From Ekhidna sp051379705 (lineage in GTDB: Bacteria; Bacteroidota; Bacteroidia; Cytophagales; Cyclobacteriaceae): a DNA stretch of 64,000 nt. Numbering within the stretch: position 1 is the stretch's first letter; each line of letters begins with the position of its first letter. This document shows positions 17,155 to 26,073 of this stretch, piece after piece. The stretch lies in contig NZ_CP179868.1 in assembly GCF_051379705.1 (NCBI RefSeq), positions 2,852,001 to 2,916,000 on the forward strand. Reading direction: 5' to 3'. A model generated the notes under the pieces. That model searched no databases, had not been told where the DNA came from, and saw only the letters and a program-made list of their open reading frames with translations. A program made the translations under genes and the position numbers.

Positions 17155-18354
17155 TTAAAACTCTCCGGAATCTACCCATTCAAGCAATTTTGACTTCACG
17201 TCAATCTTCCTCTTTTGGCTTTTAATCTTACTCTCAACCAGCTTGTTCATTTTTCCATCCGGCGATGAAAAGTTAGAAGAATTATCCTCATAGGTCTTCA
17301 GATCCTCTTCGTCACGTGAAATTAGGTTTTTGATTATGTCGCTTTTGATATTTTTTTTCTTTTCGACTTCCAACTTTTCGAAATCAGGAAATCGTTTATT
17401 CGCTAGCTTAATTATAAACTCACGCTCATTCAAAAGCTGAATCAGTTCGAGACACTTGAATTTGTCTGGATTCTTTGCTCGGTCACGGAAAAGCTCTTTT
17501 TTGGTTTTACCAAGCTCATCTCCATCATACGCCACTTTCCTAGCTTTAATCGCTTCAAGTTTAGAAAGTAATTCGGTATAATCTTTTGGAGGCTCATACC
17601 TCTTGCCTTTCAAAAGTTGATTAAACTCATCGTTTAAAGGTTGGTAAAACTCAGCGGGAATGCCGCCAATCTCCTTCCAGTTTTCCTTAAGCCCTTTGAC
17701 TTTAGTGAATCGTTCTTTACCATGTATATCAGCAAGCTTTTTTGCCTCGTCGATGAGCGCTTGATATTGCCTTTTACGATGATCAGTTAGCTTTATTTTA
17801 TCTTCAAAAAATTGTTTTTTTCGATCGAAAAAGTCTTCGATTACTCCCCAAAAAGATTCTTCAAGGGCTTTATTCTTATCCTCTTCGGCACTTCCTGTTT
17901 TGATCCACCTGCTCTTAATATCATTTATTAATTCCGTAGCTTCTTTCCAGTTAATGACTTCAACGGCTTCCTTCGCCTCAGCTAAAAGTGAATTCTTGAT
18001 TTCTGTATTTCGAACTCTGTTTTTTTGGATGATATCCCTTACAAGGGATTCATATTTAAGAATCTTTTCTTGTAGAACCTGATAATCCCCTAAGCCATCA
18101 TGCTGAGGTAGATGCTCACGCAGGTGAACAAGTTTCATTAAAAATGATCCTTTATTTTCTGTGGAATCAATCTTTTCCGTGACTTCAGCGATCTTTTTTT
18201 CCATGTCGGAGAAACGTTCTTGAAAAAACTGAGCCGACTTTTCCGGGTTATTATCGCGAACTTCTCCGATTTCTCTGTCTGGGTTTTCGTCCCAACTCTT
18301 TTGAAAAACCTTTCCGTCTTTTATATATCCAAATGGTACCTGTATACTGTCCAA
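17155..18354 (-). CDS. DUF349 domain-containing coiled-coil protein
   Basis: A 399-residue, highly charged helical protein containing repeated DUF349 units (for example INWKEATELINDIKSRWIKT and FTKVKGLKENWKEIGGIPAE). Family members are cytoplasmic and of unknown function. There is no signal peptide or membrane span. It is divergent from ettA with 53 bases between starts. The high lysine/glutamate content and the coiled-coil nature make weak similarities to structural proteins unreliable. Confidence 0.82.
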   Translation of the reverse strand: MDSIQVPFGYIKDGKVFQKSWDENPDREIGEVRDNNPEKSAQFFQERFSDMEKKIAEVTEKIDSTENKGSFLMKLVHLREHLPQHDGLGDYQVLQEKILKYESLVRDIIQKNRVRNTEIKNSLLAEAKEAVEVINWKEATELINDIKSRWIKTGSAEEDKNKALEESFWGVIEDFFDRKKQFFEDKIKLTDHRKRQYQALIDEAKKLADIHGKERFTKVKGLKENWKEIGGIPAEFYQPLNDEFNQLLKGKRYEPPKDYTELLSKLEAIKARKVAYDGDELGKTKKELFRDRAKNPDKFKCLELIQLLNEREFIIKLANKRFPDFEKLEVEKKKNIKSDIIKNLISRDEEDLKTYEDNSSNFSSPDGKMNKLVESKIKSQKRKIDVKSKLLEWVDSGEF

Positions 18355-18407
18355 GGTGAGTTAATTCTTAAATGCGTAGTATCTTCGATTTCTAATCAAA
18401 CTTAAGC

Positions 18408-20087
18408 ATGTCAGACGAAAAGATCATCTTCTCCATGTCGGGGGTAAACAAGATTCACCCGCCGCAAAAACAAGTACTTAAGAATATTTATCTATCATTT
18501 TTTTATGGTGCGAAAATAGGCGTACTCGGGCTTAATGGAGCCGGTAAGTCCTCATTGCTTCGCATTATTGCAGGAAAAGATACAGATTATCAGGGTGAGG
18601 TCGTATTTTCTCCCGGATTTTCTGTTGGAATGCTGGAACAAGAACCTGAGCTTGATCCTGAGAAAACAGTAATAGAAGTTGTAAGAGAAGGGGTGAAAGA
18701 AATCAACGATCTTCTGAAAGAATATGAAGAAGTGAACGCGAAATTCACCGAACCTGAAATTTTAGAAGATCCTGATAAAATGAATAAGCTCATTGAAAAA
18801 CAGGGTGAAATTCAGGAAAGATTGGACGCTAGCGGTGCCTGGGAGATCGATCATAAGTTAGAACGGGCAATGGACGCCCTAAGAACTCCTCCTGAAGATG
18901 CAGTTATTAAGAACTTATCTGGTGGGGAGAAGAGGCGCGTTGCACTTTGTCGTTTGCTTCTTGAACAACCAGATGTCTTACTTCTGGATGAGCCAACTAA
19001 CCATCTTGATGCTGAATCAGTACTCTGGCTGGAACAACATTTGCAACAGTATGAGGGAACTGTAATTGCAGTAACTCACGATAGATACTTTCTTGATAAT
19101 GTAGCTGGATGGATCCTGGAGTTGGATAGAGGCGAAGGAATTCCTTGGAAAGGGAATTATAGCAGTTGGCTGGAACAAAAGGAGAAACGACTTGCAAAAG
19201 AGGATAAACAAGAATCTAAGAGGCAAAAGACTTTGCAGCGAGAACTTGAGTGGGTTCGGATGAGTCCTAAAGGAAGACAGGCGAAGGCGAAAGCTCGTTT
19301 GAGCGCCTATGATAAGCTTTTGGGAGAAGATGCAAAAGAGAAGGAAACACAACTGGAATTATATATTCCACCTGGCCCAAGATTAGGAGCCAAAGTCATT
19401 GAGGTAAATGGAGTGGCCAAAGGCTATGGCGATAAGCTACTATATGAAGATTTATCATTTAGTCTTCCTCAAGGCGGTATTGTTGGCGTTATTGGACCAA
19501 ATGGAGCGGGTAAGTCAACACTTTTCAAAATGATTACTGGCAATGAGACACCGGATAAAGGAAGCTTTGAAGTCGGGGAAACGGTGGTCATGAGTTACGT
19601 TGATCAAGAGCATGACCAATTGGATCCGGATAAAACCGTATTTGAGGTAATCTCAGAAGGTAATGAAATCATTGATCTTGGAGGAAGGGAAATGAATGCT
19701 CGAGCCTATGTGAGTAAATTCAATTTTTCTGGAAATGACCAAGGCAAAAAGGTCAGTGCATTATCAGGAGGAGAGAGAAATAGAGTTCACCTTGCTCTGA
19801 CATTAAAGAGAGGAGCCAACCTGATCCTTTTGGATGAGCCGACAAACGATTTGGATGTAAACACTTTGAGAGCTTTAGAAGAAGCTTTGGAAAATTTTGG
19901 AGGCTGTGCGGTTGTGATCAGTCACGACAGGTGGTTTCTTGATCGTATTGCTACCCATATACTTGCTTTCGAAGGAGGTTCACAAGCTTACTGGTTTGAA
20001 GGAAACTTCACAGAATACGAAGAAAATAGAAAGAAACGCCTTGGAGATGAAGCACCAAAGCGGATCAAATACAAAAAACTAATATAA
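18408..20087 (+). CDS. ettA: Energy-dependent translational throttle protein EttA (ABC-F)
   Basis: A soluble ABC-F ATPase that binds the ribosomal E site and gates entry into elongation according to ADP/ATP ratio. The 559-residue length is the family norm. Two ABC domains are seen: Walker A GLNGAGKSS and GPNGAGKST, signatures LSGGEKRRVAL and LSGGERNRVHL, and Walker B LLLDEPTNHLD and ILLDEPTNDLD. The linker between them (RELEWVRMSPKGRQAKAKAR) is the EttA-type P-site tRNA interaction motif. It probably leads into the amidohydrolase 6 bases downstream. Confidence 0.95.
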   Translation: MSDEKIIFSMSGVNKIHPPQKQVLKNIYLSFFYGAKIGVLGLNGAGKSSLLRIIAGKDTDYQGEVVFSPGFSVGMLEQEPELDPEKTVIEVVREGVKEINDLLKEYEEVNAKFTEPEILEDPDKMNKLIEKQGEIQERLDASGAWEIDHKLERAMDALRTPPEDAVIKNLSGGEKRRVALCRLLLEQPDVLLLDEPTNHLDAESVLWLEQHLQQYEGTVIAVTHDRYFLDNVAGWILELDRGEGIPWKGNYSSWLEQKEKRLAKEDKQESKRQKTLQRELEWVRMSPKGRQAKAKARLSAYDKLLGEDAKEKETQLELYIPPGPRLGAKVIEVNGVAKGYGDKLLYEDLSFSLPQGGIVGVIGPNGAGKSTLFKMITGNETPDKGSFEVGETVVMSYVDQEHDQLDPDKTVFEVISEGNEIIDLGGREMNARAYVSKFNFSGNDQGKKVSALSGGERNRVHLALTLKRGANLILLDEPTNDLDVNTLRALEEALENFGGCAVVISHDRWFLDRIATHILAFEGGSQAYWFEGNFTEYEENRKKRLGDEAPKRIKYKKLI

Positions 20088-20093
20088 CTGACC

Positions 20094-21371
20094 ATGAAAA
20101 AACTAACCTTAATCCTACTCTCACTGGCATTATCGGTGTCTGTTTTTGCTCAGCGTACTATAATTCACGCGGGCAGTGTAATAGATGGTGTCTCTAAAAA
20201 AGTCGCAAAGGAAAGATCTCTTGTAGTAGAAGGAAATAAGATCACCGCTATTGAGAATGGCTATATAGCTGCAGAAACCGGAGACGTTGTTATTGACCTC
20301 AAGAATCACACGGTGATGCCAGGTTGGATCGACTTACATGTGCACATCGAAGGCGAAACCAGCCCAGATCGATACATCCGTGTGTTTACCGATAACCCAG
20401 CAGACAAAGCATTTTTATCCGTTGACATAGCTAAACGAACATTGATGGCAGGATTTACCACTGTTCGAGATGTAGGAGGAAGTGGTGTAAATGTGTCATT
20501 GCGAAATGCGATAGCGAAGGGAATTATAGACGGTCCTCGAATTTTCACTTCAGAGAAAGGAATCTCTATCACTGGAGGTCATGGGGATCCTACCAATGGT
20601 TATCGCTCGGACTTGATGGGCGATCCGGGTCCGGAAAGCGGAGTTGTGAACGGTGTGGATGATGCAAGAAAAGCGGTGCGCCAGAGATACAAAAATGGAG
20701 CTGACCTTATCAAGATTACCGCGACAGGAGGAGTGCTTAGTGTAGCAAAAGATGGACAAGGAGCACATTTCCAGGAAGTTGAAATAAAGGCAATAGTAGA
20801 AACAGCAGCTGATCTTGGTTTTCATGTAGCTGCACACGCTCATGGCGATGAGGGAATGAGGAGAGCGGTGGCAAACGGTGTGAAAACCATCGAGCATGGC
20901 ACATATATGAGTGATGCTACCATGGAGCTGATGATTGAAAAAGATGCCTATCTCGTGCCAACTATTACCGCAGGAATGGAAGTCGCTGAGAACGCAAAGA
21001 AACCTGGATATTATCCAAAGGTAGTCGCCAAGAAAGCGCGAGTAATTGGTCCATTGATTCAAGGCACCTTTGCTAAGGCTTACAAAAAAGGTGTTCCAAT
21101 TGCGTTTGGAACCGATGCAGGCGTATTCAAGCATGGCGAGAACGCACGAGAGTTTACCTACATGGTAGAAGCAGGAATGCCTGCGATAGAAGCCATTATT
21201 TGTGCAACTTCCAACAACGCAGCCTTATTGGGAATGGGAGATCAATTGGGATCTCTGAAGTCAGGCTATCTGGCTGATATTGTAGCTGTTTCCGGTAATC
21301 CGCTAGAGGATATTGAGGTAATGAAGGATGTGAAGTTTGTGATGAAAGAGGGAAAGATTTATAAGAATTGA
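20094..21371 (+). CDS. Exported metal-dependent amidohydrolase
   Basis: A 425-residue amidohydrolase of the imidazolonepropionase/Xaa-Pro-dipeptidase-like branch. It has a signal peptide (first 19 residues ending VFA-Q), the metal-binding HVH pair H82 and H84 (LHVHIEGE), a KITATGG segment with the candidate carboxylated lysine, AAHAHGDEG, TIEHGTYM and the catalytic FGTDAGV aspartate. Members hydrolyse peptides or cyclic amides; the exact substrate is unknown. It follows ettA by 6 bases, so co-transcription is likely, although the functions look unrelated. Confidence 0.86.
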   Translation: MKKLTLILLSLALSVSVFAQRTIIHAGSVIDGVSKKVAKERSLVVEGNKITAIENGYIAAETGDVVIDLKNHTVMPGWIDLHVHIEGETSPDRYIRVFTDNPADKAFLSVDIAKRTLMAGFTTVRDVGGSGVNVSLRNAIAKGIIDGPRIFTSEKGISITGGHGDPTNGYRSDLMGDPGPESGVVNGVDDARKAVRQRYKNGADLIKITATGGVLSVAKDGQGAHFQEVEIKAIVETAADLGFHVAAHAHGDEGMRRAVANGVKTIEHGTYMSDATMELMIEKDAYLVPTITAGMEVAENAKKPGYYPKVVAKKARVIGPLIQGTFAKAYKKGVPIAFGTDAGVFKHGENAREFTYMVEAGMPAIEAIICATSNNAALLGMGDQLGSLKSGYLADIVAVSGNPLEDIEVMKDVKFVMKEGKIYKN

Positions 21372-21396
21372 GAGTTGTAAATTGACAAAAAATATT

Positions 21397-21421
21397 AAGC
21401 CGGGTTTGTCCGGCTTTTTTT
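21397..21421 (+). terminator. Terminator after the amidohydrolase gene
   Basis: AAGCCGG pairs with CCGGCTT over the loop GTTTGT and is followed by seven or more T residues. Confidence 0.9.
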
Positions 21422-21449
21422 ATTTAAACCTCCTTGATAGGAAATAAGA

Positions 21450-21469
21450 AAGCCCAATTTCTTGGGCTT
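21450..21469 (-). terminator. Hairpin after the DUF2807 gene
   Basis: AAGCCCAA pairs with TTGGGCTT over a 4-base loop. On the minus strand the following bases are only partly T-rich, so this is a weaker terminator for the gene ending at 21510. Confidence 0.55.
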
Positions 21470-21509
21470 AAAGTCTAATATCTATTATCTAAAGTCTTTT
21501 ATCTAAGAA

Positions 21510-22199
21510 TCACATCTTTCGGACTTTGCCACTTCCGGACGAATTGCTGATCACACGATCAGGATCGCCGGAGTAATAGACACTACCACTTCCAGAAATG
21601 CTCGCATCAATTTCTTCTGTTGCATTAATGTAGCAACTACCTGAACCACTGATACGGGCTGAAAATATTTTGACTGTCAAGTCTTCAGCCTTCACCTTCC
21701 CGGAACCACTGATTCTGGCTTGTGCTTCTTCGGCATTGCCGCTAAGACGGATGCTACCTGAACCGGATATGCGCATTTCCATTTCATCGCTGTTCAGCTC
21801 CAGATCCATATCACCTGATCCGCTCACAGAAAGCTCTATGTCTTCAGTTTCGAGCATTCCATGACCTTCAATCAATCCACTTCCGCTGACAGAGAGTCCT
21901 TCGATTTCTTTCATGGTGACATAAATGTCTACTTCTGATTTCCTCCATCCATTGCCCCAACTCCAATTGCCTTCTTTTTTGATTACAAGTCGGTCGCCTC
22001 GCATTTCAAATTCAATTTCATCATAGATATCATCTTCACATTCGATTTCCACTTTATTACTTGAGCCCTGCTTTAAGTAAACAGTACCTGCAATGCCTAG
22101 GGAAAGCTCTGAGAAATTGCCAACATCAACCGTTCTTTTCTGGCCGAGTACAGGAAGTGAGATGGAAATAGAAAGTAGTAAGGTTATTAAAGTCTTCAT
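21510..22199 (-). CDS. DUF2807 (GIN-domain) secreted protein
   Basis: A 229-residue exported protein with a signal peptide (MKTLITLLLSISISLPVLG-Q) and a DUF2807 beta-helical body with repeated SGSG turns (LSVSGSGLIEG, LSVSGSGDMDL, RISGSGSIRL, RISGSGKVKA). The fold is a small right-handed beta-helix; the family is abundant in Bacteroidota and its role is unknown. It is followed by the CAP-domain gene upstream (46 bases away) in the same orientation, so the two may be co-transcribed. Confidence 0.87.
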   Translation of the reverse strand: MKTLITLLLSISISLPVLGQKRTVDVGNFSELSLGIAGTVYLKQGSSNKVEIECEDDIYDEIEFEMRGDRLVIKKEGNWSWGNGWRKSEVDIYVTMKEIEGLSVSGSGLIEGHGMLETEDIELSVSGSGDMDLELNSDEMEMRISGSGSIRLSGNAEEAQARISGSGKVKAEDLTVKIFSARISGSGSCYINATEEIDASISGSGSVYYSGDPDRVISNSSGSGKVRKM

Positions 22200-22245
22200 C
22201 TTAACGTTTTTTTATTAGAGACAGATTATTAGTACTAAGGTTGCA

Positions 22246-22746
22246 TTAATAGGGTTTTTCTCCCACCCAATTTCCTGGTGGATCATAATTACAGACCCAA
22301 ATATCCATACCATCACATTCTATCTTTGCACAGCCAACCTTTCTTGTGGTTTGCCAGACAATCTGGGTATAATGTCCGCACATTTTACCAGGTTTACATT
22401 TATTTTTATTGTAGTTATAATCAGCTTTTTCACCAGCCCATGCGTCAACCACATAACCAGCGTCAAATGCTCCAGCTGTTCCCTTGAAAAGATTTTCTCC
22501 AAATTTGTTATCCGGCCTGTGTTCCCATCCGCAATTTTTTCGTTTGAGCTTCTTGGCCCAATCGGCTGCTAATTCAGCCATTTCTTCTGACCAAACCAGT
22601 TTTTCAGTTACTCCCACATCTGCTCGCCAATAGTTGTGCCGTTCCAAAATCATTTTTATTTCATTTTCAGTAAGAGCCGTCTGTTCATCAGCAGGAGCTG
22701 GGGAGATCAGCCAAAGCAGACTTAGAAAGTACAATACAACATTCAT
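22246..22746 (-). CDS. CAP/SCP domain protein resembling eukaryotic PR-1
   Basis: A 166-residue secreted protein with a short signal peptide and a CAP domain. The CAP signatures GHYTQIVWQTTRKVGCA and VCNYDPPGNWVGEKPY are visible, as is the GENLF segment. Unlike the cysteine-poor YkwD branch common in bacteria, it has six cysteines at positions typical of eukaryotic PR-1 proteins (KNCGWEH, KCKPGKMCGHY, VGCAKIECDG, WVCNYDP), implying disulfides and a periplasmic or extracellular location. Function in bacteria is unknown. Confidence 0.87.
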   Translation of the reverse strand: MNVVLYFLSLLWLISPAPADEQTALTENEIKMILERHNYWRADVGVTEKLVWSEEMAELAADWAKKLKRKNCGWEHRPDNKFGENLFKGTAGAFDAGYVVDAWAGEKADYNYNKNKCKPGKMCGHYTQIVWQTTRKVGCAKIECDGMDIWVCNYDPPGNWVGEKPY

Positions 22747-22872
22747 AAGCGTAAATGTAATTTTTAATGTCTTTTAACAAACACATCTAACGAACTGGCA
22801 GGGATTTTGATTTATTTAATTCAAATAGCTAAGAACATGAATTTGTTCTTGTCTTTTTTGGTTAGTTGAGGG

Positions 22873-22909
22873 CCCTGTCTGCCAGCCGGCGGATAGGGTT
22901 TCTTTTTTT
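22873..22909 (+). terminator. Strong GC-rich hairpin with T-tract in the egtB leader
   Basis: CCCTGTCTGCC pairs fully (with two G-T wobbles) with GGCGGATAGGG over the loop AGCC, then TTTCTTTTTTT. It has the form of an intrinsic terminator but follows no plus-strand gene; it lies in the 232-base divergent region between the CAP gene and egtB, 70 bases before egtB. It may be a leader attenuator or a dispersed GC-rich repeat that became a terminator. Confidence 0.6.
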
Positions 22910-22978
22910 GAATAATAGTCCATTTTTTGTGGATTCTGTCGTCAAGATTTATAAATTGAAAAAAATCCTTAATTCGTT

Positions 22979-24235
22979 TTGCAATCGACAATTTCTTCTC
23001 AGACCGGACTATTAAATAATTATAGAAGCGTTAGGGCTCAAACTCAATTTCTCTGCGATCCCCTTGAAATTGAAGACTTTGTTGTACAGCCTGTAATGGA
23101 CGTGAGCCCACTCAAATGGCATCTCGGGCATACTACCTGGTTTTTTGAGACCTTTGTTTTGAAGCCAAATGTCAGGAGCTACAAAGAGTTTCATCCTAAG
23201 TATCCATTGTTATTCAACAGCTATTATATTTCTGCAGGTGAGCGCTGGTCTCGCGAGAATCGTGGACAACTTACACGACCCACGGTGAGAGAAATTTTTG
23301 AGTATCGCAGCTATGTGAATGATGCCATGGAGAAATTCTTGCAGGGCGAAATATCAGCTGAGGTTGCTAGTGTAGTAGTTCTCGGATTGAATCATGAGCA
23401 ACAGCATCAAGAGCTATTCTTATATGACATTAAACGAATATTAGGTGACAATCCATTGCATCCTGCATATCGAACAGAGAAAAGGATCCCTCAAAAGATA
23501 CAGGCGAAAGCGAAATGGCTCAATGTTGATGAGGGAATATATGAGATTGGATTTGAAGGTGAAGGCTTTCATTTTGATAATGAAGAGGGAAAGCACAAGG
23601 TCTTTTTGCATAATTATCAGATTGCTTCGCAGCTGGTGACCAACGGAGAGTATCTGGATTTTATCAGAGATGGCGGATATACCAATCACATGCTTTGGCT
23701 ATCTGAGGCTTGGGATTGGGTTAATGCCAATAATGTAAGTGCTCCACGTTATTGGAGTCAGGAGGACGGAGGTGCTTGGTGGCACTATACATTGCATGGT
23801 TTTGAGGAAATAGATCTAAATGATCCATTGTGCCACATTTCGTATTATGAGGCGGATGCTTTTGCAAGATGGAAAGGCTGTCGGTTGCCAACGGAGCAGG
23901 AATGGGAGGTAAGTTGTAACACATTCTCACCTCAGGTATCTAATAAGATAAATTTTGTTGAGGAAAATAACTTCAGACCGATTCAAACCGAGGATCATAG
24001 CTTTTATGGAAATGTGTGGGAGTGGACGTCAAGTCCCTACACGGCCTACCCATACTATAATCCGCCGGAAGGCGCTCTTGGAGAATACAATGGAAAATTC
24101 ATGGTTAATCAAATGGTGCTTCGAGGAGGATCGTTTGGAACGGCCAGAAATCATATACGTTCTACTTATCGTAATTTCTTTCACCCACATTTGCGTTGGA
24201 TGTTTTCGGGCATTCGGCTAGCGAAGCATATATAA
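22979..24235 (+). CDS. egtB: Ergothioneine biosynthesis protein EgtB (TTG start)
   Basis: Non-haem iron sulfoxide synthase joining hercynine to a thiol donor (gamma-glutamylcysteine or cysteine). The 418-residue protein has the N-terminal DinB-like iron site (H51 in WHLGHTTWFFE; H139 and H143 in NHEQQHQE) and a C-terminal FGE-sulfatase domain (NVWEWTSSPY, LRGGSFGTARNHIRSTYRNF). An in-frame stop at 22970-22972 leaves TTG at 22979 as the only start that preserves the iron site. The partner egtD follows 6 bases downstream. Confidence 0.93.
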   Translation: MQSTISSQTGLLNNYRSVRAQTQFLCDPLEIEDFVVQPVMDVSPLKWHLGHTTWFFETFVLKPNVRSYKEFHPKYPLLFNSYYISAGERWSRENRGQLTRPTVREIFEYRSYVNDAMEKFLQGEISAEVASVVVLGLNHEQQHQELFLYDIKRILGDNPLHPAYRTEKRIPQKIQAKAKWLNVDEGIYEIGFEGEGFHFDNEEGKHKVFLHNYQIASQLVTNGEYLDFIRDGGYTNHMLWLSEAWDWVNANNVSAPRYWSQEDGGAWWHYTLHGFEEIDLNDPLCHISYYEADAFARWKGCRLPTEQEWEVSCNTFSPQVSNKINFVEENNFRPIQTEDHSFYGNVWEWTSSPYTAYPYYNPPEGALGEYNGKFMVNQMVLRGGSFGTARNHIRSTYRNFFHPHLRWMFSGIRLAKHI

Positions 24236-24241
24236 TTTTGA

Positions 24242-25195
24242 ATGTCTAAAGATACAATTACCCTAACTCCACTTGCTGAAGACGTCTTTAGTGGGCTACA
24301 AGCACGCAATAAGTTTCTATCATCTAAGTATTTCTATGATGCAAAGGGTGACGAGCTATTTCAACAAATCATGCATTTGGATGAATACTACCTAACCAGA
24401 AAGGAGCTCGAAATTTTTAATACACATAAGCAAGCCATCCTCGAAGCAATTAATGATGGAGAAGTTTTTAGGATCATTGAGTTAGGGGCAGGAGATGGCT
24501 TAAAGACGAAGGTTTTACTTAAGTATTTTATCGAACAAGGTGTTGATTTTACCTACACTCCCGTAGACATTTCCGGAAATGTGCTTGAAATTCTCGAGAG
24601 GAACTTAAAATCTGAAATCCCCGGACTTAACATAGAGTCGTATGAAGGCGATTACTTCGATGCCCTTGCTGAAATATCTGAGAGTCTAGAAAAAGACATT
24701 GTCTTTTTCCTTGGATCCACTATAGGAAACTTTACACAGGAGGAGGCAGAAGAATTTTTAACCGATCTTCAAAATTTTCTAAAAGAAGGAGATCTGCTTT
24801 TTTTGGGAGTGGATCTGAAAAAAGACCCATCAATTATCCTCAATGCTTACAATGATGCGCAGGGTGTAACGAGAGAATTCAATCTCAATCTTTTAGATAG
24901 GATCAATTCTGAGTTAGGTGCTGACTTTGATCGAAATCAGTTTCAACACTATCCATACTATAATCCTCATACAGGAGAATGTAGAAGCTATTTGATTAGC
25001 AAGGTTGATCAGACAGTGACCATTGGTGATGAAGAATTCCACTTTCGAGAGTGGGAGGCAATCTTTATGGAGGTGTCAAAGAAATATGATCAACCTCAAC
25101 TAGATTCATTAGCTTCTGTTGCAGGCTTTAAAAAGCTAGCCTCGTTTCTAGATGAGGATCGTTGGTTTGCAGATGTCCTTTGGGAGAAAGGATAA
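24242..25195 (+). CDS. egtD: L-histidine N-alpha-methyltransferase EgtD
   Basis: Trimethylates histidine to hercynine, the first step of ergothioneine biosynthesis. The 317-residue SAM-dependent enzyme shows ELGAGDGLKTKVLL (motif I), PVDISGNVLEIL, FFLGSTIGNF and LGVDLKKDP, all typical of EgtD, and the acceptor-site segment YNDAQGVTREFN. It forms an operon with egtB. No egtA, egtC or egtE is nearby. Confidence 0.95.
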   Translation: MSKDTITLTPLAEDVFSGLQARNKFLSSKYFYDAKGDELFQQIMHLDEYYLTRKELEIFNTHKQAILEAINDGEVFRIIELGAGDGLKTKVLLKYFIEQGVDFTYTPVDISGNVLEILERNLKSEIPGLNIESYEGDYFDALAEISESLEKDIVFFLGSTIGNFTQEEAEEFLTDLQNFLKEGDLLFLGVDLKKDPSIILNAYNDAQGVTREFNLNLLDRINSELGADFDRNQFQHYPYYNPHTGECRSYLISKVDQTVTIGDEEFHFREWEAIFMEVSKKYDQPQLDSLASVAGFKKLASFLDEDRWFADVLWEKG

Positions 25196-25199
25196 AAAG

Positions 25200-25283
25200 T
25201 GCGCATGAGAAGATTCGAACTTCCACGGGATTGCTCCCACCACCCCCTCAAGATGGCGTGTCTACCAATTCCACCACATGCGC
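25200..25283 (-). tRNA. tRNA-Leu(GAG)
   Basis: An 84-base class II tRNA with acceptor arm GCGCATG/CATGCGC, D-loop, a long variable arm (TGGGAGCAATCCCG region) and T-arm GTTCGAATC. The anticodon stem CCATC/GGTGG encloses loop TTGAGGG, so the anticodon is GAG (bases 25247-25249), reading CUC and CUU. The discriminator is A and CCA is not encoded. Confidence 0.93.
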
Positions 25284-25294
25284 AGATTGGGTTG

Positions 25295-25324
25295 CAAAAA
25301 TAGTTTTTCCAGCCAAATTCACAA
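25295..25324 (-). promoter_or_regulatory. Promoter of tRNA-Leu(GAG)
   Basis: On the minus strand TTG (25324-25322), 19 bases, then TATTTTTG (25302-25295): a full match to the Bacteroidota -33/-7 consensus. Transcription would begin about 7 bases before the tRNA. Confidence 0.72.
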
Positions 25325-25361
25325 TTAAATTTTAGAGCTAAGCCTATTTAGGTTATCAATA

Positions 25362-25390
25362 AAAAAGCCGAAGGATTTCTCCTTCGGCTC
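25362..25390 (-). terminator. Terminator after the YqhA-like gene
   Basis: AGCCGAAGGA pairs with TCCTTCGGCT over a 4-base loop and is followed on the minus strand by six T residues. It separates the membrane-protein gene from the tRNA. Confidence 0.88.
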
Positions 25391-25410
25391 TTATCAATTC
25401 TATTTCTTAC

Positions 25411-25995
25411 TTAATGTGCATGTTCGTCATCCTCATCTTCAGTTGCCGCATGTCCGGTGTGGTGATAGCTATGCGTGATTTTCTCAGTTTGAGATAGGAG
25501 TAGTGCAGAAACAATAAAAACCATATGAATAACAATCTCGATCACGATACCTTCAGGAGATGTTTTTTGTACTTCGTTTCTGTAATCAATAAATGTCTTC
25601 AATAGATAAACTCCGGAAATGGAAGCAAGAGAAGTCGCTAGTTTGATTTTCAATTGACCGGCATCCAGTCCTTCCAGCCACAGAGGCTTATCATCATGCA
25701 TGTCTACGTCAATTCGGCTGGTAAATATCGAGTATCCACCTATTGTTACCATCACCACCAGGTTCATTACCATTGAAATGTCTACCAAACCCAAAATACT
25801 CAGCATCATTTTAGTTTCGTTCCACATGGTAGTGTATTTAACCATGTATAGTAACTCTTCGAAAAACTTGTAGAGGTAGAAAAATGAGGCAATTATTAGG
25901 CCTGTATATAATGGAGCTTGTACCCATCTACTCCAGAAAATGAAGCCTTCGAAAAAATTTTCAAACCGTTTTATCGGGGAATTGTCGTTATCCAT
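25411..25995 (-). CDS. YqhA/UPF0114 family membrane protein
   Basis: A 194-residue integral membrane protein of the TIGR00645 (YqhA) family. About four membrane spans are seen (residues 28-50, 70-93, 118-135 and 145-165). The conserved block GLVDISMVMNLVVMVTIGGY and SLASISGVYLLKTFID identify the family. The C-terminus is unusually histidine- and acid-rich (HSYHHTGHAATEDEDDEHAH), which suggests metal binding. Function is unknown. Confidence 0.82.
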   Translation of the reverse strand: MDNDNSPIKRFENFFEGFIFWSRWVQAPLYTGLIIASFFYLYKFFEELLYMVKYTTMWNETKMMLSILGLVDISMVMNLVVMVTIGGYSIFTSRIDVDMHDDKPLWLEGLDAGQLKIKLATSLASISGVYLLKTFIDYRNEVQKTSPEGIVIEIVIHMVFIVSALLLSQTEKITHSYHHTGHAATEDEDDEHAH

Positions 25996-26073
25996 ATCCT
26001 TTCAATCAATTTAAAACTATGCTGAAATATAAAAGATTATTTAGAGGTATTCTTTCTAAAAAACGAAATTAAG

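Noticed and set aside
20550..21134. 194-codon minus-strand open frame inside the amidohydrolase gene
   Set aside because: Shadow frame of a strongly supported coding region; its composition is not protein-like.
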